Assembly: GCA_015660915.1 (NCBI GenBank)
Contig: JACTTZ010000008.1
Location: forward strand, 24,013-88,012
Reading direction: 5' to 3'
DNA length: 64,000 bases
DNA from: Methanomicrobia archaeon
GTDB taxonomy: Archaea; Halobacteriota; Bog-38; Methanoflorentales; Methanoflorentaceae
The translations under genes and the position numbers were made by a program. Positions within the stretch are counted from its first letter, which is position 1, and every line of letters begins with the position of its first letter. The notes below the pieces were generated by a model, which saw nothing but the letters and a program-made list of their open reading frames with translations, was not told the DNA's origin and ran no database searches. Shown one piece after another: positions 16,516 to 25,952 of this stretch.

Positions 16516-17802
16516 CTAGATATTCTCATATTCGCTCATCTTGAGCTCAAATCGTTTGCTGAAGTTGCTGACGGCCTCTTCAAGGTCATGTTGCGATAGA
16601 TCCGTTCGTTCTTCAAACAACGCCTGTAACACAGCTTCTCTCAATATCAGCCTAAGATCTGAGCCAGTGCATTGATCGGTCATGTCCGCGAGTTTCTGAG
16701 TGTCAAACGTACCCGTAATACGGGCCAAGATCTTTTCAAATATCTCTTTTCTCATGACTGCGTCGGGAAGCGGAAAATTCACAATCTTGTCAAATCGCCT
16801 CCACGCAGCTGAATCAAGAAGCTTTGGATGATTCGTCGCTCCGATCAGAAGCACTCCGTCATCGACGAGGCTGATGTCGTCGATACTCTTGAGCAGCATG
16901 TTTACGGCTCTTTTTATCGCGCCGTGCTCGTCAGCGAGACGAGTTTTTGCGACGTAATCAAACTCATCGATAAACAGGATGCAGGGGTTCAATCGTTTCG
17001 CGAGAGCGAACACTTTGCCGATGTTCTTGGTTGTCTCTCCAAGATACTGCGAGGTAATCATCGAGAGCCGGACCTCCAAGAACGGGAGCCCCAACTCTTT
17101 TGAAAGGGCCCGAGCAACAGAGGTCTTCCCCGTTCCAGGGGGCCCTACAAACAACAGCTTTCCGATTTCGAAGAGTTCTATCTTCTTCAGATAATCTCTA
17201 TACTGAATTGCTTTGACTATCTTTTCGACTTCGTCTATTTGTTCCTGAGTGAGGACAAGTTTATTGAGACTTTCGCGAACATCCTCGGGCGCAGAGATTG
17301 TAACCAGCTTGAGCATATCTTCCGCTTCTTCGCCTTCACCTGCGATCTCATCTATCAGCGAGTGTATCCATTCCCTGTCCATTTCCTTGGGCCAGTTGAC
17401 TTGACGCGCTCGTTCGTAGTCGACATCGATTGAGTCATGTCGGGAGTAATAGAAAGCCAAGGCTGGATTTCGCTTGATACGAGAAAGAGAGTCTTGATTG
17501 GCAAACCATTTAGCAGCCAAGTCAAGCACGGTGAGGTTGATCCGAGCGCCAAACTCATCAAACGAGACAAATGGCAGCGTTTTAATCAAATTCCATCCGT
17601 GTGGAATCCCAAAGACTCTGTCAACGGCTTTTTCTGAAACGATGATGGGCCTATCTACCTTTCGCTCTTTCGAATTCCAATAGTTTTTTCTGATTGGTGG
17701 AGGCAGGTCGTCTTCATCAAGTTGATCATTGCCATTGTAGATATGCGCAGTGAGCAACAGCTCAACTATATCAAGGATCTGACTTTCTGAATCTTCCATC
17801 AA
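16516..17802 (-). CDS. AAA+ ATPase of the Cdc48/FtsH type
   Basis: This 428-aa protein has an N-terminal region of about 210 residues of unknown fold (LPPPIRKNYW, FDEFGARINL) and one AAA module. Walker A is FVGPPGTGKTSVARAL and Walker B is PCILFIDEFDYV. The second region of homology is LLIGATNHPKLLDSAAWRRFD, with the arginine finger, and the lid contains GSDLRLILREAV. It probably remodels proteins; no protease domain is fused. It stands alone between eif2g and map on the same strand. Confidence 0.9.
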   Translation of the reverse strand: MMEDSESQILDIVELLLTAHIYNGNDQLDEDDLPPPIRKNYWNSKERKVDRPIIVSEKAVDRVFGIPHGWNLIKTLPFVSFDEFGARINLTVLDLAAKWFANQDSLSRIKRNPALAFYYSRHDSIDVDYERARQVNWPKEMDREWIHSLIDEIAGEGEEAEDMLKLVTISAPEDVRESLNKLVLTQEQIDEVEKIVKAIQYRDYLKKIELFEIGKLLFVGPPGTGKTSVARALSKELGLPFLEVRLSMITSQYLGETTKNIGKVFALAKRLNPCILFIDEFDYVAKTRLADEHGAIKRAVNMLLKSIDDISLVDDGVLLIGATNHPKLLDSAAWRRFDKIVNFPLPDAVMRKEIFEKILARITGTFDTQKLADMTDQCTGSDLRLILREAVLQALFEERTDLSQHDLEEAVSNFSKRFELKMSEYENI

Positions 17803-17812
17803 ACACCGTTCC

Positions 17813-17850
17813 TATATAAACCAGGTTTATTGCATGAAAAGCATATAAAG
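17813..17850 (-). promoter_or_regulatory. TATA-like elements upstream of the AAA ATPase
   Basis: Two candidates read on the minus strand, CTTTATATGC (about 17841-17850) and TTTATATA (about 17813-17820). The distal one has the better spacing to the ATG at 17802. Confidence 0.4.
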
Positions 17851-17894
17851 ATTAGGTTGAAGGCAGATGGCCGAAAAAACGCCCGAAAGCCGTA

Positions 17895-18764
17895 TCAGAT
17901 TCTAGTTATGACTTCACTTCCATCGGTCGTCACAATAAGCGTATCCTCAGCTTGCGAAACGAGTCCTCGATCTTTTAACACGGGATACGCGTGGATTATG
18001 CCTGCCGCTTCCAATTGCTTTAACCCTAGATCGACACGGCCTTTAAGCCACCTTCTCGCGAAGGGTAGTGATTTATAGGTCTCAATTTCTTTCAAAATGG
18101 CCCTGGCCTCAGGCGATCGCACAGGCTTTTCCTTCACGAGGCTGAAGATTTCCGCTTTTCCTGTCTCATACACCCGACCATTACCATTAGAGGAAAAAGG
18201 TTCAATAGCTATTACCTGTCCTTCTTTGAGCTTCGTACCGCTTTGAGTTCGTCGGTTGTGTATCGGAGGTGGGGCGTGTTGTGTATAGCGCTCTAGGCCA
18301 TGTCCAGTAAGATTGACGACAGGATGAAAGCCATAATCTGTGATAGTCTGTTCGATAACCGCGCTGATCGCTGCCGTGTCAACATCTGCGTGCACAACGT
18401 CAATTGCCCGCTCGAGTGCGCTGTTCGAGGCTTCTACTAGTTTTTTGTTATTTCCAAGGTCAATGGTGATCGCCGTGTCTGCGATATAGCCATCTATATG
18501 GACGCCGATATCAAGCTTGACGAGATCGCGGCTAAAAATCGACGCATCAGCCTCAGAAGGAGTAGCATGCGCTGCTTCTTCGTTCAAGGAAATGTTCGTC
18601 GGAAAGGCGACTGCACCGCCTTTTTGCTGAATTGAGCGTTCTACGCTTTCAGCTACGTCAAGTAGTTTTACACCGACTTTTACCTTTTTGATGGCTTCTC
18701 CACGAACTTCTGCTAGTATGCGGCCAGCTTCGCGGTACTTATCCAACACCTCGGGTTCTTGCAC
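17895..18764 (-). CDS. map: methionine aminopeptidase, type II
   Basis: This 289-aa M24 metallopeptidase removes initiator Met from nascent proteins. It has the His in EEAAHATPSE, the metal Asp residues in KLDIGVHIDGYIADTA, the His in NLTGHGLERY, and a Glu-containing segment VIAIEPFSSNGNG. The final metal Glu lies near EDTLIV. The insert after NLTGHGLERYTQHAPPP is the type II pattern. It directly follows the Xaa-Pro-type peptidase gene, with no intergenic bases, so the two are an operon. Confidence 0.95.
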   Translation of the reverse strand: MQEPEVLDKYREAGRILAEVRGEAIKKVKVGVKLLDVAESVERSIQQKGGAVAFPTNISLNEEAAHATPSEADASIFSRDLVKLDIGVHIDGYIADTAITIDLGNNKKLVEASNSALERAIDVVHADVDTAAISAVIEQTITDYGFHPVVNLTGHGLERYTQHAPPPIHNRRTQSGTKLKEGQVIAIEPFSSNGNGRVYETGKAEIFSLVKEKPVRSPEARAILKEIETYKSLPFARRWLKGRVDLGLKQLEAAGIIHAYPVLKDRGLVSQAEDTLIVTTDGSEVITRI

Positions 18765-19925
18765 TTATATCACAAACTCCTTTGGAAACTGAGTGATGGT
18801 TTTATTCCCGTTATGAGTAATAACAGCTACGTCTTCGAGTCGTACCCCACCGATGCCGGGGTAATATAAGCCCGGTTCAACTGTGACCACGTTGCCTTTT
18901 TCCAGGAGCCCCCCCCTTTTGCTGAGGAACGGCAGTTCGTGAACCTCTAATCCTAGTCCGTGACCTGTAGAGTGAATGAACCCTTGACCGTTGTCGAGGT
19001 CCGTCTGGAAGCCGCTCTGTTCGAAGTGATCAGCCACGGCTAGGTGGACCTCTGCTCCGCTAATCCCCGGCCTTAGCATTTCAACGGCAAGGTGTTGCGC
19101 CTCTTGTACTGCCGAATACATATCGGAGAGTTCAGACGGGGCATCTCCACGTAGCACCGTGCGCGACATGTCTGCGTGGTATCGCGATGCTATCGATTGT
19201 GGAAAAACATCAAAAACGATCGCAGAATTTGCTTTGACCGGCCCTGATCCCGTCAGATGGGGTAGCGCGGAGTCATCGCCACTCGACGCGATGACGTCTT
19301 CTGATGTGCAAGCGTCGTTTATGAGTGAGCAGCCGATTGCGCTCTTTAATCGCTCCGACGTAAGCACCTGCCCGTCATACCGCAACGTGTCACCACTGAT
19401 TTTGCTATGAGCTAAGATGGTGAGTGCGGATGCGAGCGCTTTTTCGCTAGCACGCTGCACTTGCGCCATAAGTTTCAGTTCACGGGCCGTTTTGATGGAA
19501 CGTAAGCTTTCGATTGGACCAGACATAGGCTTTAGCTCGTAACCGGCACGCCGCAGTTCGTCAGCCAAACCTATCGGAAAATCAGCATTAACTCCCAAGC
19601 GCTTGATCTTACACTCTTTAAGAACTGAGCCAATCATGGTGGGTGTGGTTCGATCGCCTTCCGTTTCGCGCGAATCTCTTTGAAAATCCTCTCTCGCTTG
19701 CACGCGATCAGCAATCGAAGATCTAACGGCCCTCGCTTTCTCCATGCTTGAGATTACTAGGAGTGATTGTCCGCCTGAGCGCAAAAACAGGAATGGATCC
19801 TCTGCTAAAAAATTTGTCAAGTAGTAGAGATTTGCGTCCTGCGAAGACGCTGCGTACTGCGCATAACCGTCGAGTTGAAGCTCGGCGATTTTTCGATCGA
19901 GGGTGACAGCTTGCATCGAATTCAA
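18765..19925 (-). CDS. M24B aminopeptidase (Xaa-Pro dipeptidase type)
   Basis: This 386-aa protein has an N-terminal creatinase-like domain and a C-terminal pita-bread metallopeptidase domain. Metal ligands are visible in FDVFPQSI...RYHADMSRTV, STGHGLGLEVHELP, VVTVEPGLYYPG and GVRLEDVAVI. It would cleave peptides with Pro in the second position. The start is TTG at 19925 or ATG at 19916; the preceding small ORF stops at 19922, so either start is coupled. The downstream map gene makes a two-peptidase unit. Confidence 0.93.
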   Translation of the reverse strand: MNSMQAVTLDRKIAELQLDGYAQYAASSQDANLYYLTNFLAEDPFLFLRSGGQSLLVISSMEKARAVRSSIADRVQAREDFQRDSRETEGDRTTPTMIGSVLKECKIKRLGVNADFPIGLADELRRAGYELKPMSGPIESLRSIKTARELKLMAQVQRASEKALASALTILAHSKISGDTLRYDGQVLTSERLKSAIGCSLINDACTSEDVIASSGDDSALPHLTGSGPVKANSAIVFDVFPQSIASRYHADMSRTVLRGDAPSELSDMYSAVQEAQHLAVEMLRPGISGAEVHLAVADHFEQSGFQTDLDNGQGFIHSTGHGLGLEVHELPFLSKRGGLLEKGNVVTVEPGLYYPGIGGVRLEDVAVITHNGNKTITQFPKEFVI

Positions 19926-20050
19926 GTCTTTCTCAACTCAGCAAGGTCTTTGGAGAGCTCTAAGTTGGCTTTACGTCGCTGAACGCGATCGGATGCTCGA
20001 AATGTTGTCGCTCGCATCTCAAATAGCTGAAAGATGCGCGGGCGAGCCAT
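19922..20050 (-). CDS. short basic ORF between proS and the M24 peptidase
   Basis: This 42-aa ORF starts MARPRIFQLFEMRATTF and ends AELRKT. It is rich in Arg and Lys, probably helical, and has no Cys motif. An AGGAG seven bases before the ATG is a very good ribosome-binding site, and the stop overlaps the TTG start region of the next gene. This position in a tight operon argues for translation. No family is recognised. Confidence 0.55.
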   Translation of the reverse strand: MARPRIFQLFEMRATTFRASDRVQRRKANLELSKDLAELRKT

Positions 20051-20072
20051 TCACTTGCTCCTGATACCTGCA

Positions 20073-21491
20073 TCAGTACGACCGAGCTAGAAGCGCCCGG
20101 ATGGTCGTCGGTGCGTCGCATATGGGGCAAAGGCCTTCCATAGGCTCTGTCTCTCCTAATACGTCAGCGTCACTTAATTCTTGAAGCTTACGGCCGCAGG
20201 ACTCGGATCTGCACCACGAGATCTGAAATATGCCTGTCTTGCCTTTTGCTTGCTCGGGTATTTCTATGGCGACGGTGTGCGAAACGAGAAACGCTCGCGC
20301 TTTTTTAGTAATGTTTTCCAAGACATTAATCATCGCTTCAGCGAGTCGAAACTGCAGTTCAGAGCGTTTGACGCTCTCTTTTTTTCCTGTATCCCTACGT
20401 ACTAGGGTAACAGAGCTTTTCGAAAGATCTCTTGGGCCGATCTCTAATCGAATAGGGACCCCTTGTTTTTCCCACTTGTAAAATTTAGCGCCCGGCCGGA
20501 CGTCGTCTGTGTCCAGAACAACCCGATAGCGCGAAAGTTCGTCTCTAAGTTCGTTGCAGGCTTTCAAGATGGCCTCGCTGTCAGCCTGTTTGCTGTAGAT
20601 CGGGATAATAACAACCTGAACGGGGGCTATCTCGGGTGGAAGTACTAAGCCCTTGTCGTCGCCGTGGACTGAGATGACGGCTGCGATGCAGCGTTCTGAA
20701 ATGCCGTAGCACGTCTGATTGACGAACTGCTGGTTGCCGTCACGATCTTCGTACGTGATATCAAAGGTCTTTGCAAAGTTCGTGCCGAGATGGTGAATCG
20801 TACCGACTTGGAGGCTTTTCCCATCAGGCATGAGCGTGTCAAAAGCGAGTGTGTAGTCGGCTCCCGGGAACCTGTCCCACTGTGGTCGACGCGAAACGAT
20901 GTATGGAATGCCGAGCCGGTCGTAGAATTCCTTATATAAAGCTACAGCGGCGTCGGTCTGCAATTTGGCATCCTCCCAAGAGGCATGTGCGGTATGGGCC
21001 TCCTTAAAGCTCGTTATCTCTCGCAGGCGAATTAGTGGTCGCGTGTGTTTTGTTTCATATCGAAACGTGTTCACGAGCTGATAAATCTTCAGAGGCAGAT
21101 CTGCATGTGAGCGAATCCAAATGCTAAACATAGGATATATTGCGGTTTCCGAAGTCGGCCGCAACGCGAGCGGGATGTCTAATTCAGCAAAACCACCCCG
21201 GGTTACCCAGAACACTTCTTCTTCAAATCCTTTGATGTGCTCCGATTCTTTGAGTAGCTCATTTTCAGGTATAAGCAGGGGGAAATATGCTTCCTCGTGA
21301 TCTCTATCAAGGAGTGATCGGAGCACGTCGTAGGTCAGTTTCCGCAATTTGAAGCCGAACGGAAACCATACATAAAGTCCTTTGATCGGGTATCGCACGT
21401 CCATAATTTGCGCGTCAATTAGTATGTCGTTGTACCATTCGCTGAAATTAGTTTTCTTCACCCTACCACTCCTGAACTGTCGGGCGGGCAC
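20073..21491 (-). CDS. proS: prolyl-tRNA synthetase
   Basis: This 472-aa class II aminoacyl-tRNA synthetase of the archaeal/eukaryotic type charges tRNA-Pro. It starts near [17 protein letters not shown] and has motif 1 around [13 protein letters not shown]. Motif 2 is [17 protein letters not shown] with HTAHAS, and motif 3 is [28 protein letters not shown]. The anticodon-binding domain follows, with a C-terminal zinc-like domain (CRSESCGRK and LCPICDAP). Length is normal. It is upstream of the small basic ORF and the M24 genes. Confidence 0.97.
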   Translation of the reverse strand: MPARQFRSGRVKKTNFSEWYNDILIDAQIMDVRYPIKGLYVWFPFGFKLRKLTYDVLRSLLDRDHEEAYFPLLIPENELLKESEHIKGFEEEVFWVTRGGFAELDIPLALRPTSETAIYPMFSIWIRSHADLPLKIYQLVNTFRYETKHTRPLIRLREITSFKEAHTAHASWEDAKLQTDAAVALYKEFYDRLGIPYIVSRRPQWDRFPGADYTLAFDTLMPDGKSLQVGTIHHLGTNFAKTFDITYEDRDGNQQFVNQTCYGISERCIAAVISVHGDDKGLVLPPEIAPVQVVIIPIYSKQADSEAILKACNELRDELSRYRVVLDTDDVRPGAKFYKWEKQGVPIRLEIGPRDLSKSSVTLVRRDTGKKESVKRSELQFRLAEAMINVLENITKKARAFLVSHTVAIEIPEQAKGKTGIFQISWCRSESCGRKLQELSDADVLGETEPMEGLCPICDAPTTIRALLARSY

Positions 21492-21518
21492 GTGGAAGGC
21501 ATTTCCGCCTCAAACGTG

Positions 21519-22352
21519 TCATATACCTAAGGTCATCCGTAATGTGTCCCTTATGGCTGGGGCGAGGCCCACCGTGAGAATAGCAAGCTTTACGAGCCCG
21601 ACAAGATTCTTTGACTCGGTCTTTAAATACTGATCTATTATGAACAACACGGGAACGGTCACCATGAGCTTGAGCGGATACATTACAAAGGCGGTGCCCG
21701 TGGCTTCGATGAGAAAGTTCGGAAGCACGTGCTTCTCTGCATAGGGCAGGAACGTGAGGCCAAACGACGTAGCTGTCGCATCGAACAGTTGTCCGTCGAG
21801 CACGAAGGCGTTTACGCGATCCTTTAGAAGCGTGAAATTTAACAAGCGAGCGATGGCGTAGACGGCAAAGCTAAGTGCGACGGCGACCGACAATATGAGC
21901 GCTAAAATCCCTGCGTTAAACGATGGTGCTGTTTGGTAGAGTAGCCAGACGTTCAGGGCACTCCACGCTACGCCGGCCGTCGCGAAGGGCCAATAGTAGT
22001 TGATGTGGATTGCGCGCTGTAACCCAACCGATAACATAAGCACCGCGACGCACACAAAGAATATGAAGAGATAGATCAGCGGCGTTATTAGGAGATACTT
22101 GAACGGCGCGGCAACGATGCCGGCGTCTTCCACGACTCGCAACGAACCCCCCACAAAGATATAAGGAGATACGGCGAAAATGAACACCTCATCAACCGTG
22201 ACGTCAAGCTTGTCGAGAAGTTTAACGACCCCAAATAGGCTAAGGCCGAGAATAATGGCCCAGGTTATCGTGTTGATTGGGTTATATCCGGTGTCGTGTA
22301 TAATGGGGTTTATATAGTACTCGTTTATAAAGTTCCCTAAATCGACTGCCAA
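21519..22352 (-). CDS. DUF63 family membrane protein
   Basis: This 277-aa protein has about seven or eight hydrophobic helices and the DUF63 N-terminal signature NPIIHDTGYNPINT. LDVTVDEVFIFAVSPYIFVGGSLRVVEDAG is the family's conserved acidic membrane segment. DUF63 is widespread in euryarchaea and uncharacterised. The start is TTG, ten bases from the divergent egsA start, so the DUF63 promoter must lie within the egsA coding region. Confidence 0.9.
   Translation of the reverse strand: MAVDLGNFINEYYINPIIHDTGYNPINTITWAIILGLSLFGVVKLLDKLDVTVDEVFIFAVSPYIFVGGSLRVVEDAGIVAAPFKYLLITPLIYLFIFFVCVAVLMLSVGLQRAIHINYYWPFATAGVAWSALNVWLLYQTAPSFNAGILALILSVAVALSFAVYAIARLLNFTLLKDRVNAFVLDGQLFDATATSFGLTFLPYAEKHVLPNFLIEATGTAFVMYPLKLMVTVPVLFIIDQYLKTESKNLVGLVKLAILTVGLAPAIRDTLRMTLGI
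22309..22331 (+). promoter_or_regulatory. egsA TATA elements inside the DUF63 gene
   Basis: GTTTATATAG and GTTTATAAAG stand 33-54 bases before the egsA ATG, within the first codons of the divergent DUF63 gene. Confidence 0.5.
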
Positions 22353-22362
22353 ATGATCACCG

Positions 22363-23397
22363 ATGAAACAATGGATGTCGCTCCCTAGAATAGTCGTGAT
22401 GGAACAAGACGCTATACGCTATACTGCTAACGTTCTTAGGGAACTTAAACTTGGTGGGGACGGGTTAATAGTTTGCGGAAAGCACACGTGTGCATTCGGG
22501 CGACAGATTGAGGGCATCTTGGGGAACGAATATCCGGCTGAGGTGCTTGTCGTTGGTTCGGCTACCATGGAAGAAGTCGAGCGAGTCGCAAGTCACGCTG
22601 TGGATAAGGGCTTCATTGTTGCTGTTGGCGGCGGCAAGACTATTGACATCGCTAAGATTGCTTCTGTCACGGCGAAATTGCCTTTCATAAGTGTGCCCAC
22701 CGCAGCAAGTCACGATGGAATCGCCTCGATGCGCGCTTCCATACGTTTTAGTGAGGGAACGCAGTCTATAGAAGCTCAAACCCCGCTGGCAATTATTGCA
22801 GACACTCGAATCATAGCTCAGGCACCGCATCGGCTACTTGCTGCAGGTTGCGGCGACATCATATCCAACTACACTGCAGTGAAAGACTGGGAACTCGCCA
22901 GGAAGCTGCGAGGTGAAGAGTTTAGCGAATATGCCGCCGCGCTCTCCCTCATGACCACTGAGATAATTATCAACTCGGCTAGCCAAATCAAGCCTAATTT
23001 GGAGGACTCTGTTAGGCTCGTGGTAAAAGCCTTAGTTTCGAGCAGCGTTGCTATGAGCATTGCTGGATCCTCTCGTCCGGCCTCAGGCAGTGAGCATAAG
23101 TTTAGTCATGCGCTTGACGTCATAGCTCCAAAACCGGCTTTGCACGGCGAGCAATGCGGCGTTGGAACGATTATGATGGCGTATCTGCATGGTGGTGACT
23201 GGCAACGAATTCGGCAAGCGCTGCAGAGCATTGGCGCACCAGTCAACGCTCGAGATTTGGGGGTAGAGAGCCAGTACATCGTTCAAGCGCTGCTGCACGC
23301 AAAGGACGTCCGACCAGAGCGTTACACGATCCTTGGCGAAGGATTGACGAGAAAAGCTGCGGAAGAGTTAGCGAAGGTCACATTGGTGATTGAGTAG
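22363..23397 (+). CDS. egsA: sn-glycerol-1-phosphate dehydrogenase
   Basis: This 344-aa NAD(P)-dependent enzyme reduces dihydroxyacetone phosphate to sn-glycerol-1-phosphate, the stereo-defining backbone of archaeal lipids. Motifs are [12 protein letters not shown] (dinucleotide binding), [35 protein letters not shown], and the zinc ligands in [12 protein letters not shown] and [11 protein letters not shown]. Length fits. It begins [12 protein letters not shown] and is divergent from DUF63. Confidence 0.97.
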   Translation: MKQWMSLPRIVVMEQDAIRYTANVLRELKLGGDGLIVCGKHTCAFGRQIEGILGNEYPAEVLVVGSATMEEVERVASHAVDKGFIVAVGGGKTIDIAKIASVTAKLPFISVPTAASHDGIASMRASIRFSEGTQSIEAQTPLAIIADTRIIAQAPHRLLAAGCGDIISNYTAVKDWELARKLRGEEFSEYAAALSLMTTEIIINSASQIKPNLEDSVRLVVKALVSSSVAMSIAGSSRPASGSEHKFSHALDVIAPKPALHGEQCGVGTIMMAYLHGGDWQRIRQALQSIGAPVNARDLGVESQYIVQALLHAKDVRPERYTILGEGLTRKAAEELAKVTLVIE

Positions 23398-23483
23398 CTG
23401 CATTGATATCTTTATAATGCAACAGAGCAACCTACTTTCGTCAGGCCGCAGCGTGCTTACGTTGTACTCACAGGATTGATAAC

Positions 23484-23933
23484 ATGCCAAAAGGAAACGC
23501 CAGCATCACTCTGATCGGTGTAGATTTGGCCAGGAGCGGCACAGAGTTTGTATTCAATGGACCTGCAAACGAATGCGAGATGTGCAAGCTTAAAAACACC
23601 TGCCTAAATTTGGACGTTGGACGTCGCTACAGGATAGTGACGGTGCGCGGGAATATGAGGCACGATTGCGCCTTGCATGATATTGGAGTAAAAGCTGTAG
23701 AAGTCGTCGAAAGCCCAAGCGTCGTCGCAATCGACTCTAAAAATGCATTTGTCGGCTCGAGAATCTTATATAAGCAGAATGAGTGTGAAGTATCTAACTG
23801 CAAGATCTATGAATTGTGCCATCCGAACGGGCTTGTACGAGAGGAGAAATACACGATTTCTGAGGTTCTCGGTGATACACCGGATACCTGCCCTGAGGGT
23901 AAGTCGTTGAAACTGGTTGAGCTAAAGAGATAA
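23484..23933 (+). CDS. UPF0179 family protein
   Basis: This 149-aa archaeal conserved protein has paired cysteines, CEMCKLKNTC in the N-terminal half and CEVSNCKIYELCHPNG in the C-terminal half, plus single Cys near RHDCALHD and DTCPEGKS. The arrangement suggests a metal or Fe-S cluster site. The function of UPF0179 is unknown. It follows egsA on the same strand; a TTTATAATG near 23411-23419 may provide its own promoter. Confidence 0.9.
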   Translation: MPKGNASITLIGVDLARSGTEFVFNGPANECEMCKLKNTCLNLDVGRRYRIVTVRGNMRHDCALHDIGVKAVEVVESPSVVAIDSKNAFVGSRILYKQNECEVSNCKIYELCHPNGLVREEKYTISEVLGDTPDTCPEGKSLKLVELKR

Positions 23934-24088
23934 CGGCTCATCACTTGAGTGACGTGCTCGGCCCTCGAGGCTCTTTAAACAATTGCAGGTCGATGGTTGG
24001 AAAGGAGCAAAAAAACGTCTCTCTACGGGCTTTCGAGGCGCGCAATAGGGGACTTCTGTCATTCTTTTATAGAACGCCAAAGGCCCGT

Positions 24089-24841
24089 TTATGCGTGTTC
24101 GTCAGGAGCCTGCGCTTCCTCCGTTCCGCGCGCTTCCGGTTGTTGATCCGCGGTTTCCTGTGCAGCTTCTTCGCTGACGGGTTCGGATCGTTTATGCACT
24201 TCGACGTAGTCGACTTCGTCTATGCTAGCAAAAAGCATTATTTTTTCAGCAAGGAGCTTCTTGTAGTACTGCACCTGCTGGTTAAACCCTAATTCATAGG
24301 GCACGTCGACTCTCACTCTTTTCTTGACGATCGAAACATCGAAGTCCTTATTCAAGTAATACTTGAGCAAACCTTTGACTTTTTGTACGGTTCTGGCAAC
24401 CTTCTCTTCAATCTTGTACTGGTAGCTGACTGTCTTGCCCGCGTACGGCGAATTAAAATCTATCCGTACACGTCCCCCAATTACGCTCTCAACCGTCCCG
24501 GTCTTGTTATCGAGCGAAACTCGCATCCCAGGTGCTGGTTTCTTTTCGAATCTGCGTGTCGGGACGACCTCAACCAATTCAGGCTTTCGTTCGCCAAACG
24601 CATCTTTTGGCGGAATCTTAACTTCTCCTTCGTAGCCAGCTGCTTTTCCGATTAAATCTTCGTCAAGCCCCTTGACTACCATATTCTCTCCTACGATGAT
24701 CGTTATTGGCGCATAGCTTACGCCCTCAGCGAATAGCTCATTATCCTTGGCAATATCTTCGTTCGTGGTGTCAAAAACATCGCCGTTGTCTAATCGGCCG
24801 GTGTAAGACAATCTGATGAAATCGCCCCTTTCAACGTTCAT
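24089..24841 (-). CDS. FKBP-type peptidyl-prolyl isomerase (SlyD-like)
   Basis: This 250-aa folding catalyst has FIRLSYTGRLDNGDVFDTT as the FKBP core start, ITIIVGENMVVKGLDEDLIG, and an inserted-flap region with PPKDAFGERKPE. The domain closes with VRIDFNSPYAGKTVSYQY. A C-terminal domain of about 90 residues (VKKRVRVDVPYELGFN) follows, as in long archaeal FKBPs. The tail is disordered and Glu/Ala/Gln-rich. It acts in the cytoplasm with chaperone activity (family knowledge). Confidence 0.94.
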   Translation of the reverse strand: MNVERGDFIRLSYTGRLDNGDVFDTTNEDIAKDNELFAEGVSYAPITIIVGENMVVKGLDEDLIGKAAGYEGEVKIPPKDAFGERKPELVEVVPTRRFEKKPAPGMRVSLDNKTGTVESVIGGRVRIDFNSPYAGKTVSYQYKIEEKVARTVQKVKGLLKYYLNKDFDVSIVKKRVRVDVPYELGFNQQVQYYKKLLAEKIMLFASIDEVDYVEVHKRSEPVSEEAAQETADQQPEARGTEEAQAPDEHA

Positions 24842-25261
24842 GGTGGATACTTGCGGTTAATACTTAAAAACCCTTATGTTGGAGTATTAGGCTCAAAGTT
24901 GAGGCCGCACTCTCCGATGGGGCCTTCAGGGGCTTAGTCAAATTTGATTTGTCAACCTCAACGCCTAATGGCGAGTTGCCTAACGTCAAGCTTCAGCCGT
25001 GCTGCCGCCCATAAATCAAGCTAAGTGATTCGTCGCAGGCGGGCATTGGCGTAACGGCGGAAACGGGGGCGATATACGTCTCTTCGCGCTTTAGAGATAC
25101 GTCTAGCCACATTGTTTAAGCTCTGGGTTTTCCGAAGGTTGCGAGACTGCAAAGACGGAATTCTTTTCGTTGCACAAAACTAGCGTTGCGCGCGGGCAAT
25201 CGCGAATCGTGCTTGAGGCTGCGCAACAAAATAACCGCGCGACGTTGATTGTCGCGTCGAC
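24842..25261. other. intergenic region, no gene seen
   Basis: These 420 bases separate two minus-strand genes. I found no tRNA, no ORF with a plausible start and no clear terminator. A short frame on the minus strand, reading a basic peptide, overlaps the end of the phosphoesterase and is treated as a shadow. Confidence 0.4.
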
Positions 25262-25903
25262 TCAACCTTGAATCAGCGAGACGTTTGCCTTCTCTTCGGG
25301 GAGAATTTTGACGACCGCGCCAAAGCCGCGGGCGGCCATCCCAGGATTCACGATCGTGGTTTTGCCAGCAATAAGCGTGCCGCGCTGCTCGTGTATGTGC
25401 CCGCACGCGAGCGCGTCGACAATGCCAACTGCGCGAAGAATTGCCTCACTTCCGACGTGCGTCGAGTCAACTGCATCTAAGAATCCTTTCGGGGGGGTGT
25501 GTGACAGTAAAACAGTCGTCTCGCCGACATCGGTCAAGAGCGTGTCGACATAACTCTGTATTTCTGCCTCACTGAGTTCAAAAGGAGTGTTGAACGGCGT
25601 GGGGTTGGATCCGCCGATGCCTAGAAATTTAATGTCATCGTAGTCAAAACTCTTAAGATGCAAGTTGACTGCAGGAGACTCTTCTATCGTCTCAACAATA
25701 GTAGGAAGATCACAGTTTCCTGGAATCATGAGTGTAGGCACATCCTCCCCGAGCAGCGAAAGTAGTTCTTGAACTAGGCTGTTCGGTCCAAAATCAGTAA
25801 TATCTCCAATTACACAAACGGCGTCGACATCTCCTGCCTTAAATAATAGCTGGGCGATATGAGAATAGACGCCGTGCGCATCCGAAAGGACTAGAAATTT
25901 CAT
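25262..25903 (-). CDS. YfcE/MJ0936-type metallophosphoesterase
   Basis: This 213-aa calcineurin-like phosphoesterase starts MKFLVLSDAHG. The five metal blocks are visible: DAHG, VIGDITDFG, IPGNCDLPT, LLSHTPPKG and ACGHIHEQRG, ending NPGMAARG. The family hydrolyses phosphodiesters, often with a preference for 2',3'-cyclic or model substrates. A much longer frame upstream reads into the radical SAM gene and lacks phosphoesterase sequence, so it is rejected; the start could also be the ATG two codons earlier. Confidence 0.93.
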   Translation of the reverse strand: MKFLVLSDAHGVYSHIAQLLFKAGDVDAVCVIGDITDFGPNSLVQELLSLLGEDVPTLMIPGNCDLPTIVETIEESPAVNLHLKSFDYDDIKFLGIGGSNPTPFNTPFELSEAEIQSYVDTLLTDVGETTVLLSHTPPKGFLDAVDSTHVGSEAILRAVGIVDALACGHIHEQRGTLIAGKTTIVNPGMAARGFGAVVKILPEEKANVSLIQG

Positions 25904-25952
25904 AAGCATCTCAAGCTTGACAAGACGTATTGTAGCCTCTGTTTTAAATCGT

